Below, one piece after another: positions 36,501 to 51,000 of a stretch of 64,000 nt of DNA. Below the pieces are notes generated by a model, which worked only from the letters and a program-made list of their open reading frames with translations, was not told the origin of the DNA and did not search any database. The position numbers and the translations under genes are program-made. Within the stretch, counting starts at the first letter, position 1. Every line of letters starts with the position of its first letter. The DNA comes from Lineus longissimus (Eukaryota; Nemertea; Pilidiophora; Heteronemertea; Lineidae): contig NC_088308.1 of NCBI RefSeq assembly GCF_910592395.1, forward strand, positions 992,001-1,056,000, in the 5' to 3' direction.

Positions 36501-39500
36501 AACCAACCACCAAAGTTTCATTTTTTAAAAGATCGTGTTCGAAATGTTCAGGTTTTGTATTGTGCAAATATCATTCGACTCTAGTAGCTTCATTAGCGCT
36601 GGTATAAAGTTACCAGTTGATATTTTCTCTCATCTATAACACGGTCTGTGGTTCCCCACACCAGGTAACTAATTAGGTCTAATTCAACTTAAACTGTTTA
36701 TCGGTGAAGGATAACTGGGCGAGACCCGACGCACGCATGGCCTGTCTCTACCTATAGCGTTCCTCCAAGCATCTACCTGTGGGCAGAGCGTGGATCGCGA
36801 GGTTGAACAGCGCTAGATATACACGTAGGCCTTTCCTTAAGCAATGCCATACAGCAGGGCAAGAAGGAACTTTATGTAATTTGCCAAGGATTGAGTCCTT
36901 ATGATCGGTCGGTCGAATATCAATCTGCTTTCAAAGCATTCAAACAAAGCCATTATCTATTTAGCAAGACATTTGTAGATTCCAACACACCACGCGGAAA
37001 GTTGATCGAAGAAAATATTTCAAATTTCCTGACCCTTTGATCTCAGTTTGACTCGATCGTCCAATTGACGCATTCCAGCTAAACAATGGAAGATAATGAT
37101 ACTGCCTTGCATTGCATTGCAGTTTTATCAAAATAGGCTACATATAGACACATTTCGCAACTCGCCTTACGAAGAGCTACGAATGATGAAGTACGAATAT
37201 GCAAATGGATTTCATCGAGGACGGTATTTGATGCGTTGCCTGTCGCAAGAAGGATTTGGGAGTGTCGCGTAGGATTTGATGCGGACATCATAGACCTTCC
37301 TACTTGCCGTTCGTGAGGGGTTGCGAAACCCGCTTAATAAGGACGCTGTAGAGACAAGTATGACATGTTGAATTTGATTTGGGTTTCACGCTTCGTATAA
37401 ACAGACCACTATTCGCCATCAGATGAGAAAAAGACTTCACAAGTTTGTCCCACAAACATACAAATGGACATCGTAAACACTGACCGGAATTGGTTAACAC
37501 ATAACTCTCGATGTTCATAAGTCAAGTTATCGCGAATGCGGATATCAAACAAGCCTTATTTACTACGGGTAACATTGACATTTCAGTGATGCAGGATATC
37601 ATCAGCCGTCTGCCCTTTGCTGGTTAGTGATGTCCTGGGGTAAAAGGACGTCGTCGTCGTCGTCATCATCACCATTGCATCATCATTTCTTTCAGGGTAT
37701 TTTGTGGGCTATAACAATTGTACGTATTCGGTTTTTATAGTCATTCACCTCAAGCTGTCATGGAACAATAGAAGGACACCTTTTTGTAAGGAGACACCGA
37801 TTCGGCAAGATTCGGGCGCGGCACGGACGTCAGGGTGTTTGTAGAATGCGCACCTTTATTGGGTTTGTTCCAGAAAATGTCAGATAGCCCAATTCGCTAA
37901 ATCATTATTCAGGTTTCAGCGAAACTTTCTTAATTTCTGAACTGTTGATGTATGCCTAATGAGTCAATTTTACATGTTCATGTGAATGCCTTTTACTTTA
38001 TAGGCGGTACTATCTCAAGGGCTAATGACTCGTTTGGTCATTCAGTTAGTAAGTAAACTCTGTCAATTCAATGATGAATGTATGATCGAGAGAAAAAAAA
38101 TCAAAACCATTCTCAAAATACACAACCTGCCATTCGCTCCAGCTCTCTGATCAAGAAAAAAAACACTGGCAAAAGTGCATTCGAGTGAGAAATTCAGGGA
38201 AATCACCTTGTGAATGTTTATCGAAGTTTACGGCAAGGAAAGTAGTAAGATCCGCAATGATCCTTTACCTCAACCAACGCGAGGATCAGGTATCGCGCAG
38301 GGGAAATATCACAATAGTTGGTCCGACCACACACCAAACTCATGGACGATATCTGGCGGTCCTGGTCATCATGTTTCTTTTAGGCCGACAATTGTAGCCT
38401 GTTCAGTTAGAATTTCTAGATACCAGTGAGGCAGATGTCGCACTTTTTATGTTTTAAGTTTTGGCCTCCTGGTGGTCAGGTCAAGAACCAGATTGGACCG
38501 AAATGTTGTCTCCGTAACAATTGAATCAGACATACGTGTATAGGCCTTATTGTAACGGAATTGTTTTCTTCAACAGGTCTCTAAGAACAGACACTCCAAG
38601 CTTATTGTGATATAGAATAATATCAGTAGTGAATGTAATGTAAAAAGTAATATCCTCGCCCATTTATTGCATGTTGTAATTCAAGTTATCTAAATGAAAT
38701 CGTCTGACCAAAACCATAACGGAACCATTCGATCCTCATGAAATACCAGGTCAGGTCGAAATGTCTTTTGATTGGAACCGACTGCTCCCGATTGAGCTAA
38801 TCAACACGAAAAGAGCCATGTTCTAGATGCTGGAGATCACATTCATTTCAAAGCAAAGGATGTAATTGCAACTTAAGAAGTGGGTGTAGCCCGCTTTTAC
38901 TTGGCTACAATAGTATTAGACGAAGTAGACAAGTGTAACAATCATTTGACCATTAAAGACAGAACTGCTATTTGCAAATGAGAATGGGTCAAGTGGTAGC
39001 CTAGTTCTTGATAGTGGTACAGGGTACGTGCATCTCTCTGACATCTCAACCACACTGTTGCAGGTAGATAGGGCTGCCAGAGTTTGAAGAATGATGAATG
39101 AACAGAACAGTTCACATCATATTTCAGACTGCCTAACATTTCTCTAACGAAATAAACAAGCTGGGAAAAGCGACGTTTAGTACAGGCACTACTAATACCA
39201 AGGCGCTTCCAACAAATTCTTCTTAGATGTTTATGAAAAAAGCTTTTAACGAGTCTAATCAAGCTCTTGTCATATGTGTTAAGATGGTAAAAGGTTGGTG
39301 TCGAGAGTTCTTTCCGGGTGTCTTTGAGCTGCTTCTTACAAAACAACACGAGGCATAAACGCCCAGAAGTGATTTTAAAACATGTTAAGTCCAGTCTATC
39401 AGGCGTAATCAAGCTTCGAGACCTTTTAAACAGCAATTTAACAATAACGCCAGCAAAAAATGTGGTTGATTTCAGCTTTCGTCTTTATTGAGCTTCCTAT

Positions 39501-41030
39501 TACCTCACCGTCGGAACAAGGCAACTTGAAGCGCAATTGTACAAAAGAACAAAAACATTCAGAGGAATTTCTTAAGGATTTGTTCCGGCTCATCAAGAAA
39601 AGTCATGATCAAGTGAGAATAACGTCTCAAGTACATTGTAAGGACCATTTCTTGTTGCGGTTCCCAATGACTTGTGTGCCGTAACATCATAAAAGGCCAG
39701 CCTTTTGACCCTTCAGCTATGGTGTCATGAAAACGAGAGCAAACTTGGAAAACAAGTCTGGACTTAGAAATACCCAATGCCAGCACAATTCCTCCCAAAT
39801 GCCTCCTTCCAAACATCATGTTGTGGAAAATAGCCAAAGGAATTTGTAGTTATAAGTTCAGATGAAATTATAGTATTAGTTCTGTTTATAGTTCATTCAC
39901 AGTACATTTGACAATTCAGCTGAACAACTAAGACGTTAATCAACTACTGTACGTCACATATCTCCAGCCGAATTCAACACTCGTTTCTCAATCCTCAGTG
40001 CTAGAAAATCAACATCACAACAGCAAAAACAAGACGAACGCTTGCCAAGACGCCAGAAGCTAACTACACTTGGCAGGGCACTTACAGGTAAATGAATTGA
40101 TTTGTTGTATTTAGCGCCTTTTCTTTTTGAGAAGCCGCATAAACAAAACAGACAGTTTAATAAAGAAGAGTAATATAGTCTGCGGAGGGTTGAGTGCAGC
40201 TGAGTTTCAGTGGGCTATTTGCCAGTCTAAGGAAAGAAGACCTGGAAAATATGCTACAACATTTAGATGGCTCAATGTGTTGTGCAGCTTGATGTAATTA
40301 CACCCGTTCTGATGTAGCCAAGAACGTGAAGGTTGGCCTATCATCAGTAACACCTCGTTGGACGTTCACATCAGCGTGTAGGTGTCGGAGAGATATTGAG
40401 GTAATGATGAGGAACACTTCGCTGGGTGTGATCAGCCCAGCCCCGTGCCATCTAACAGCAACAACCAGGAGATATCCCTCCAGCAATGCAGCAGCTTTCA
40501 TGGTCCATCACGTCCAATGTGATTTCAATTATAAAGTGTGGTTCACATTGGTCAGGAGTTGGCAACTTTACGCTGAGCACTATGTTCATAACCTGTTGAA
40601 CCAATGGACATGGTTACTAACAGGTCCCCAATCTCAACCACATCCAGTACTCTCCCACATCCAGATATTTCAATCAGCGAGGTGGAATTCTTAACTTCGG
40701 GAGGCATGATGACCAATGGTTGGATAAGATACCGTTCTCTGACTAAGTCAATCGTTTATGATCACAAGCACCAATGCAATGTAACAAGCCAATAATTAAA
40801 ACCAGCTGCATACGATCAAGTTTCTCTGGCTCAAAATATATCGCTGAAAGCTTCCGTTGTATCTTATTTTTTAAGGTAGATGTCTTACATGATGATCCTG
40901 CAATGCGAACTCGATGCTTTTAGAATACGCTCCACCTCAGCGATGTGACTGCACTTGTCCAGGTATCCGCGGCACACTTCTGTAGTGAGATTTCCTCCTC
41001 AAAGGACCAGTATGAAAAAGTAATGACACG
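33517..41030. other. Gene-poor spacer upstream of noggin-like gene
   Basis: No splice-supported coding sequence was found. Contents noted: a (GTC/ATC)n-like microsatellite near 37650-37690 and a SINE-tail-like stretch at 36195-36245. A 164-codon minus-strand frame at 38942-39436 has no ATG near its start and no family resemblance. Cis-regulatory DNA for the noggin-like gene is plausible in such a large spacer but cannot be read directly. Confidence 0.45.
36195..36248 (+). mobile_element. Possible SINE tail remnant
   Basis: The string AAAGCGCTTTGAGACAGT followed by GGATAAAGGCGCTT resembles the tail common to many tRNA-derived SINEs of marine invertebrates. No clear tRNA-like head was seen, so this is a weak call. 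Confidence 0.3.
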
Positions 41031-41055
41031 AACCAAGAGATACTAAACTGTTCAC

Positions 41056-41061
41056 TTTATT
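41056..41061 (-). terminator. Candidate poly(A) signal of the UCP4 gene
   Basis: TTTATT on the plus strand (AATAAA on the minus strand), about 970 bases past the UCP4 stop codon. The interval 41062-42027 would be its 3' UTR. Confidence 0.4.
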
Positions 41062-42027
41062 CAACTGTTCAATCATGTACATTGTAAAATCATTATTTTC
41101 TATCAAACATTCCACACACGAGTGTGGACAAGAAGAAAAAGTGAAACATATCACTTTGAGAAGTCGCTCAATTGTTTTCATTTTGGGTAGGAAACACGGC
41201 CACCTATCTGTAGAACCATGAATCAAGTTACCAAAAGCACATATACATGTATTCTAAAGGGAATTCCTTGGAACTGAAATGGACTGAGAAATATTGCAAT
41301 GTCCTAGTTGAAAAACGATAACCTCTTTCACTTTTTGTCCTTGGTCAGTTAAGTGCAGTATCTACATGTACAAACTAATGATCTATGGCTTCATACAAAA
41401 TAGTTTAGATTATGAAGTACAATGCCAAAAATATTTCACTCTGTGATCTGAAGAAGATATAAGAACTACTCAGATTTTAAAACTGATCCCTTCATCTTCC
41501 TCATACCTGATAAATCACTTGTTCAAAGGCCTGATTCCTCGAGTAGAATAAAAGCACAACTGAGAACACCTCTCAGCAACACTAAATGCACATAATTACA
41601 AAAGAGAATCATGAATCACAATTCAAAGTATCAACAGATACATGTAATCTGGTATCAATAAAGACAAAGTTTCACCTTGATTCAAGTACACTAGTTCGGT
41701 GATCCTGAATCCATCCCCACCACATTTTCCAGAAATTACCCAATTTTTATTAAAACTACTACTATATTTAGGAAACCCTGTCTTGAACTTCAGTAGCCAT
41801 ACCCTGAATGCTATAAAAGTCAGCACTCATTATAGAATGAGTACATGTACCTTCCCAAAACCATACAAGTAATAATGTATCCAAGTCAGTAATTGACCAA
41901 ATGACATTTCAAAGTCTGAGCATGATTTGGTCCCAGTACAATACGGCCACTCCACAAACCCAGGAGACAACATCCTGCATATTATGATCCAAAGGTCAGT
42001 TCTCTTGATGGTGTCGTCACCAATCTC

Positions 42028-45000
42028 TCAGAATCCCTTCACTCCAGCTGCTTTCCTGATCTGCTCATAGCTCAACCAGAAGATCAGTGACCACGGAGCC
42101 TGCAAGAGGAGAAATACATGTGAACTCTCTCAGTCAGTAGGACTACTTCTTAGAAGACAACATTCCATCAACTCCAAGCCCTTTCAAAGTTTCGTGCCTA
42201 GCTTGAGCTGGTCTCAAAGTGCTTTACATTGACTGTCATACATGTAGATCCCCACAGGCCACTCTCAGGGGTTCAAAGAGCTGCAGCTCAATTCAGCACT
42301 CACTCACTTGGGTCGGGGATCTGAAGCAAAGACACTTTCATCACAACCCCGACACCTTCATCTGTATGCCCCCCCCCCCCGCCACATCATCTAGAGTGAA
42401 GTCTCTGACAGATAGTCTGGCAGAGAGGATCAAAAGCGCTAAGGTTCCGTAAAAACTTTCTGAAATATCTTTTCAGACTGATCAAGCATGAAAGGGTCAG
42501 TATTGACTTCAGTTTCTTCAAAAAAAAAGACGAATTGGAGAGAGTGATATTCATAAAGGGTTAATCATCTTGACTTTGAGAGAATGTAAATGAGCTTTGT
42601 CACTTGGCTTGTAACAACAACTGCCACACTGAATACACATTTCCCGCCTTGCACAACCACTGAGCGAAAACAGACAAACGCCCAACAAAAAATGACTAGA
42701 AAAATATTGTCAGACAAAAAGCAAGGCACGGCACCATGGCGCATGATCAAAAATATTATCATTCATTGACTTGTTCGCTTTGTCGGGATATAAAAGAGTT
42801 GGATTCATTCCTTGTGGTAGCCTTAGAGTGTCTGACATCGATCTGAAGGAATGTCCGGTCAAACATGAATGAGATCAGCGGTGCATTTTAGAGACTCGGG
42901 TGGCATAACAGAACCCAACGCCAACATGGTTCAAGTAACCTCAACTATCCATGAAGTCTATAAAGGACGAAATTTGTTTATTCTAACACATTACTTCACA
43001 AATATTGACGAAGGAAGTACATTATTACAGTTTAACAGTTTGTTAAAGATCCACAGTCTATTTGGTTAAAGCATAAAATCAACATAGTTTCAATGTTATT
43101 GCTTCTACAAGGTTTCGGTCAATAGTTTCCAATGAGGACTTACCATCAGGCTACTAGTACATGATTGAGTCAACAAAACTGCATGTCCATGAGATTTACA
43201 TAGATTTGAAGATGTCACTGGAAGATTACCCAGCAAAATTTAGAAACTCAAGAAGATTTCCAATGCGTCACAAAATGACTCTCCTTGCAAGGACTTAAGC
43301 TTACCATTCTGGCCCATATCGGGATGAAGCCTTTGTACAATGCTAAAAAACCTTCTTGTCGGACAGTCTTCATTAGGCAGTCTATAGATGAGGTATATAA
43401 CACTCCTCTGGAAAACATAAGGCACACAATATTTTACAATGAGAGTCATGAGAGCTATTTGACGGATGGCTTGTTTGTAAGAAAAGCTGATAAACCACCA
43501 TCAACATTCTATCCACAACATTATTTCATCGAACCCTGATCTATTTTCATGGCACCCATTTATTTATCTTTCCATTCCAGGTCAGTTATCTTTCTCCAAT
43601 CTTTTTGTTTTAATAATGTACCAGTGGCGACTGGAATGTATCTATTAGGCTGAGAAAAACTCTGCATTAACTGTAGATTTAGCAAGATCAGATGGATGTG
43701 GTTAGACTGCCGGGCTCATAATCAGGAGGTTGTGGGTTCATCTCTTCGAAAGATCATCGCCAATTCATCTTTGTGACCTTGAGCAAGACCCTTAACTCAA
43801 CTTGCTTCTCTCCACCCAAATGTGAATGAAGTCCCTGTGTAGGCCACATACTCCAGTGGACAAGAGGCCAAGGGGCTGAAAAACCCTACAAGTTGGACCT
43901 AATATTTGATTCTGTTCTTGCAATCTGCAATACTTCTTAACTGGACTTTTTCCAAAAATGATTGGAACTTCAAAGTTCAAGGCCTACATCGTGTCAAGCA
44001 GTTTGATAAAATTAAGATAAAGCAGGCAGACAGACATGGAAACTTCCATAAACCAGATTTCAGTGAAAACCTAAAACACAACAAGCTTTTCCAGCATTTG
44101 ACAAATCCATTAAAGCTAAAATAATTGACCAACACTTCCTTTAAGACCTGCACTCATCTGATATCACTTGTTAGTTTATCTAAAAGCAAGGAAATTTTAT
44201 CCGAGACCGACTTGTTTATACCTTCTTTTAACATAAACCTGGCCTTTTGACCTGCATAACTCATATCATTTGCTTACACATAGTTTCTGGGTAGAGTATC
44301 AAATAAAAATGTGAATGTTTTGCTCAAGGTTTGTGGCTGCATGAGCTACTGACGTGGGTTTATAAAGAGAGTGCTAATGCAGGTGAAGGAGTTGCAGTTA
44401 ACCCAGTATGAATAAACTGAGTTGGGGAACGAACTGACAACTAGAGTAGTGACACTGACACAGTTTAACACAAATAAAACACTAAACAAGAGCAAAGTCA
44501 GTTGTTTTATCATGACTGTATAATCTTTTGACATTCTGTCAGCAGTACCACAAGGCTTGAGGGGAACTTGTAGGTAAACTGACATGGTTTTGTTCAACTA
44601 GAGACTTTTCTCACTTGAGTCATATGCTGTAAAGGCCGAGTCAAACATCGAACTCACCGTCCATCTTTGGTTGGTTGGTTCATCACCCTCGTTTTGACAA
44701 CATCCGCGGGTGTACCAAGTGTTGCCGACACTAGGCCTGCACAGCAACTGAAACAGGAGAAACACAAAGTTTTGATCAAATATGCAACGTCAATGATTCG
44801 TAGGTTGTTTTATTTCACTGGCACCACTTATCGATGACAGTCAAAAGTCATTGCCATTGCCACCCCACCCCTCATCGACATAAAATATTCTATCCCTGCT
44901 GAATTGGAAATAGTACAATTATTTCTATACCAGCAATATTCATCATAGGGTTTACAGGGGCTGCTACCTCCCTCACTTATCAACAGCTGTTACACTGGAC

Positions 45001-48000
45001 ATGTAGAATTAAGCTCCGTCAATAGTCTGAACACAAACCACTAAAAGGTATAATATTGTATTGATTTGCCCTTACCTTGATAAGAAGTGTGTTAATGAGT
45101 TATCGACTAAAGCTGTGTGTTTGAGAATGAACTGTTTGGCAGTATCGTATGTCGTGAGATCTGAAACAAAGAAAACAGGCTCAACACTCAACTCCTGGGA
45201 TTGGGAAAGATGATATTGATAAACACATGTATAATGAAGAAACACACGGAAATCTTGTTTTGTTAAATATCAACAATTTTGGTAGTTACTTGGATGCATT
45301 TTTTAAGGTGCACCTGGGAGCGATGAAAAGTGAGAGAAAAGAGCCCCCTGGTTGCATAAGGGTCTGTGTGGGGGCAAGTCAGATGGGGTTAAAGAATGGG
45401 TTCAGAATGTCATTTTGTTGAAAGTCGACAGATTTCAATGTTCTCGTGGTGATTGCCTGCTGAAGCAAGTTCAAATTATGTGCGACTTCACCGCAGTTGA
45501 GATGATACTGATAAGATAATTTTCTATTATTTTGTGATTCAGATCCTTAAAAAGTTCAAGTCAGCTGATACACAACATTGCGGATTCGTACATTCACAAT
45601 TTGATTTCATTCATAAACTGAAGACCACGTTAACTGATAATCAAAGGTAGAGCCATCTATGAAGTGTGTGGCAAACTGTCTGTTAAACACAGATTGGTCC
45701 TCCTGTACTATTCAAAAAATAGGGACAGGCAAATAGGATATTTGTGAATGGCAGAGTTTCATTGATTTCTTGACCCCTCTAAAGAAGTCAAAACAAGGTT
45801 CCACCCCAGCTGTATGAGGCCTTAGATTTTGCTTGTACCCAGCAATTCAGAACAAGAGTGAATCGCTGAACTAGACTAGAAAATATAGAATCAAATATTT
45901 ACGCTGAAAAAAACAAGGCATATCAAATATGTGCATATTTAATTTATATCAGGAAGCAGGTACAGAAGATATACAAAGGGAAACTCGTTATTACCAAACC
46001 AATTATCTTACTCATACTAAACCCAATGATATCTGTAAGCAATCAATCTGATTGCTTCTTGGAAGAAAGTACATGTATATTCAGTCAAAAAGCAATATTT
46101 TGGGAGTTTACCACAAACTTACCCCACGCAAATATTCACTGACAAAATTTCCAAACCAACTGATAGTTTCACAATATCCAAGTAAAAGATAATTTATGAC
46201 TAAGCCAAAAATATCGTCTTTCTTGAAGAAAATGCACTTTTGTTGACAATTTACAGCTATTTTCAACACGAATATCATAACAAAAAGAAATACTCTTCAT
46301 TCATAAACAAACTGTCCACCAGTTGAGAGAGTTGATATTCTGTACACATGTGCCTTGTTGCATATTAGAGTGAAATATGCAGCAAATTACATGGGATGCA
46401 CTGGGATCACTGAAGAGAGAAGCATTCTGCAAGTCACTGAATTCCTTACACCAAAATGAACATGCTGGATATAGTGAGTTGAGCTGCCAGTTGAGGAAAG
46501 TCTGTCACACAAAGGCCATAATGGCCTATTACAGGTAAAAAAGGGCTTTTGTCCAGGCAACCGGAACCCTTAATCGACATGGCAACACATTATGTCAATT
46601 TCATCATCACCTCATTCACGCTGTCTTCTTGATACCAAGGGAACCAGTATCTAACTATTTTCACCAAGGCCAACCCAGAGAAAACAGCTACATTCTTCCA
46701 TCTTGACGAAGCAACTTGAAACCACTTCTCTAACATGCTGGATTGTGTTTCTGAACATTGTACTCATAGTGAGAAAGGCATTATGTAAAAGCTAATTACA
46801 TTCAATCATTCAATCAAGGGTTTGATTAGCTGTCAAACTGACAAGCTCTACATGTAACACTCGGCAAGGAAACATTGGTCAACACCCACCAAAACCATTG
46901 ATAGTTCAAAATGGGATTTACCACATTGGTAAACCCGACATATTTACCAGAAATTCGCGAGCTTGTGGAATGACTTTCTCTCTAGAGTGAGAATACAACT
47001 CTGCTATTATGAAGTATACTTGTCTGTCTGCAGGCACACTAACCTCCCATGTTGACCAGGGCTGCTCGCTGCACATTTGGCACCCAACCTTTCCACAAGC
47101 CTCGGACTCCGCCTTCCCGTAATATTTTTGAGAAAGCATGCCAAGGACCTTTTACTCTGAAATTTGCATAACCATTGCAAAGTAACACAATACAGAACAT
47201 TCAAGGAACAGTGCTGCAAGATTAGACGTAGGAACGCTTGCGTTAGCTGATGAAATGGACATCACACAGCACAAAATCTTTCCCTTGTGTTGGTGAGATG
47301 ATGTGGCTATCTTCATATTTGGGACTGGATCAGGCTTTCAGGCTTTCTGTAAAAGACGTGCAGTGCCGCCGCATTGGAGAACTTGATGGCCAACTTGTGA
47401 CCATGGACGGCAAACTGATGAGATTATGTCAGTAAAACACCACTGGCAAACAAATGAAAGATACACTGCATCAGTTTGTATGCATGTAAGCCATAGAGTG
47501 CAGTGCTGTTTGAATTGATATAACTTCATTGTGTCCAGTCCAAAACCATATGTTTTCTGTCCAATATGGCAGTGATGACGTCAAACGTACCAAGCAAAAG
47601 TTCCACAACGTCTGATCTTGCAACCCTGTTATGCAGTAACTAAGGAGAAGCAGGAAGACTGATGATTGACGCATGCATTGGCAAGATTTGGCTGGTTCCT
47701 GCCCGACAGGCGAGCTAACATGGTGAAGGACATGTTTCTTTCCTTTGCTACATGTAAAATCAAATAACAACATATTGATCAGTCTTGGCGATCAAGAGAC
47801 CAGATGATCAGATCTGAAGTCTCACCAATGTATGATGATGATCTCGTATAAACACATGAGTCTTCCGGCCCACAAAGATGGCAAAATCTCAGTATAGTAC
47901 AACTTCAGATCACCTCGCTATCATGGGATAGAGAAAATTGTACACTGCCCATAACTCTTCCTTCACAGGCATCATGCAGAGGATTTAACAAATTTGCAAG

Positions 48001-51000
48001 CGGCAATAAGAAGATTTGTAACAGCAGTGGACCAAGCCGGTTACTTATTAGGACAACTCCACAATAAATTAGAAGTTGCTGATCTAGTTAAGATATACCA
48101 TGTAGAGTGTTTATCACCATGCAATCTCAGCCAAAGGCCAGGGACCAGCGGAGAAACACTGACATCACATGACTGATGTCACCGCAAACTAGAAATGAGA
48201 AAAGCTCACAATTATTTCCAGCCATACTTTTTCAAATGTGTTTACCAGCCGAAGGAATTGAGTAGCTTTGTTGTACTGACCCTGCCTGAATTCTGATAAA
48301 ACATCTCTGAGATATAATTTTCAGGTTCCATGAGATTCATCAAAGAACAGAACTTTTAAGCAATTTAGTGCATATTAGTCCAAAATACTGATTCCGATAA
48401 TAGCTTTTCAAGGCACCCACTTTTCCCGCAACCTGTCTCTACGTTTGTTTAAAACTCATCATTCAGCCAAAGGAAATATGCAACACGCTGTGAAAAAAAA
48501 GTACTGATGATGACAGTACATCTTACTAAAAACGTTGTCATCATGTTTTATTTTAGATGTCTGTGTCAGGCTTAGATTTCAACTTAAGAAATTCAATGAT
48601 TTTAAGGATGGCCAACTACGTGATGGCTCGAGATGTCCTACAGGAACATCACTGAAAGAAACAGATCAAAAACTCTGGAAATAAAGCATATTGTTATAGC
48701 AAAAGGGTCTGTAGAACACAGAATTAGAGTGCTGATTGTGTGTGATCATAGTCACAAGAGAGTTACGTTCAGGAGCTGAGGACCCCAAGCAGCACAGGGA
48801 TTCAAATGGCAGCCTCTCGCAAGTCATCCAAATGATTGATACAACCTAATGTTTGCAAAAAATTGGCTTCAAATTCTGTGCTCCATTCCAGACACTAGAA
48901 AAAGTGGAAAGCCCTTCAAGGATGGATCGGGTCTTATTCTTTTCCTGAACATACAACCCGAAATGACAAACTATCCCGTCAAATATCTAAATTGATCATT
49001 TTTATCAATGCTCAATACCTTTCATGACGGAAGAAAAGTGTCATGAAAATAGCTCTTCGGTTGTCACCAATCAAATCCGATGTTTTTGTCACAAATCTGT
49101 TGTTTTTACTTATCAACTGCTTGCACCCCGTCGCCCTCCCATCCTTGAAAGGTCCAGAAAATTGGAGAAGACTGTCCTCACAAACGGCATAAACAGTGGC
49201 AAATTAAGGTTTTACTTAAAGTGCACAAGTGCACATTTTTCTGTGCCATTATCATTAAGATTTTCCTGAAGTCCAGTGTTCTCCATTCACATTCCATACA
49301 AACCTTCTGCAGTCTTATGAAATCAGGAATGCGCCCCCAAAATGTGGACGAACTACCAACAAAGAGAAAAGGTTTGGACAAACTGAAGCAGTATCTTTGT
49401 CTACATAGTCGATGCACGACGAGACCAGAAAAGTGGCCAAAGCCTATTTATCTGACTTTGAAGAACTATTTACAAAAGTTATCCCTGTATTAAACAGCTT
49501 ACCTAGGTTTTTTCCCCTCTAATCGTCTTCGGCCCTCTGCTTGCATTTGTACTTTGACAAGGTCAGCTGGGCTTGCTAAAAATTGTCCTAAACCGCCGGC
49601 TAACAGGCCACCCGTGATTGCTTTCCTGAAATCACAATGAAAGTTCGATATTTAGTGGCCATCATAGTCTAAAGTCTGTAGTAGCCACAAGTTTGGCAGT
49701 CTGATTTCTCCAAGTAATTCCCACAGGCACAACAGCTTGGTTTTCAGTTGTGCTAATTCTGGCCCTGTCTTTGGTCGATGGCTAGAGTTGGGATCTCCAA
49801 CCAGCACTGGCAAAATGATGTTTCCACATGCAATCATGCGTACAGTTTTCAAATGAAGCCAAATACCATTCTCGCCTATGGATGTTAAGCAATGGCCTGA
49901 CATTTACCACTCCCAAGGTAGAGCTTACCATAATGGAAAAGAACCGTCCTTTTCTTTTCCTAGAATATTTTCCCGTAACATCTCGTAAAATGCCATTCTG
50001 CACCCAGTGTATACTGAAATGAAGCAGCAAAGTGTTAAACAAACACCAATCATAGTTCAGAGCTCAAATGCAACCAGGGCCACCCCAGCCAAGGCAGTTC
50101 CCATCGACTGCCTATGTCTCCAACTGTCTCCAGGTAACAACATGAATGTGTCATTCATTGATCCATGGCCAAGGATCAGATTATGGTAATTAAACGAGTC
50201 TCACCTCAAGGAGATGATAGATTTACAATCTCTATAACAACCATCACACAAGGATGTTTTTCTTAGAGTGTGCTATTGGTCACAAATCAATGAATCAATC
50301 AATATTCATTACGGTGTAAGCTAATTCTTACATCCATGTATCAAGTACAAATAGAAGTTTCCATTTTTATCATGGTGTTCTTCAGCTTCAGTTTGGATCA
50401 GAACCCTGAACAGAATCATAGTAGACCAAGCTAAAATATCGACTCTAGAGCCAAACCTGGTCTACAATTTACAAACTACACACTAGAGTATCAGTGAAGC
50501 AATGGTTCAGATGCCAGGTTCATGATCATGAACCCCACCTCCTGGTAGAACCACAAACTGAACAGTGTCCTCGAGCAAGATACTAGACCAGGCAGTTTCA
50601 TCTCTCCACCCAGGAGTATGGTACAGGTCTCAAGTGAGCGCTGTATGATAGTATGAGATGTCAAAATGTATGTGGCTACACTTACTTGCATGGCGGTAAA
50701 TTGCCGGTGATAACCCTTGCCATAATTTGAAAAATCCTTCCTCATTAACTGAAAGAAATATGACAAGTTAAACTTTGTACATAATGGTAATCATTTCGTT
50801 GTTGGGACTGACGTAAGTCAAATAGGGAGGTGTCCTGATTACTGAGGTCAAATTGCACAGAAAAGACTCATTTGTGACCAAATCACTGGCCTTAATAGTG
50901 ATCGATGGGGTGTCCTGCTAAAACAGTAAGAAGATATGTCTGATTGGGCTAACTCACCTGCTCTATTGAAAGGGCACTAATGGTCAATGAAAGGATGCAC

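Noticed and set aside
38942..39436. 164-codon open frame on the minus strand
   Set aside because: Its first codon is TTG, there is no ATG near the start, no splice support and no family resemblance. Possible chance frame in AT-rich DNA.
43697..43745. A tRNA gene
   Set aside because: The A- and B-box-like parts are degenerate, no cloverleaf closes, and the following sequence is a SINE body.
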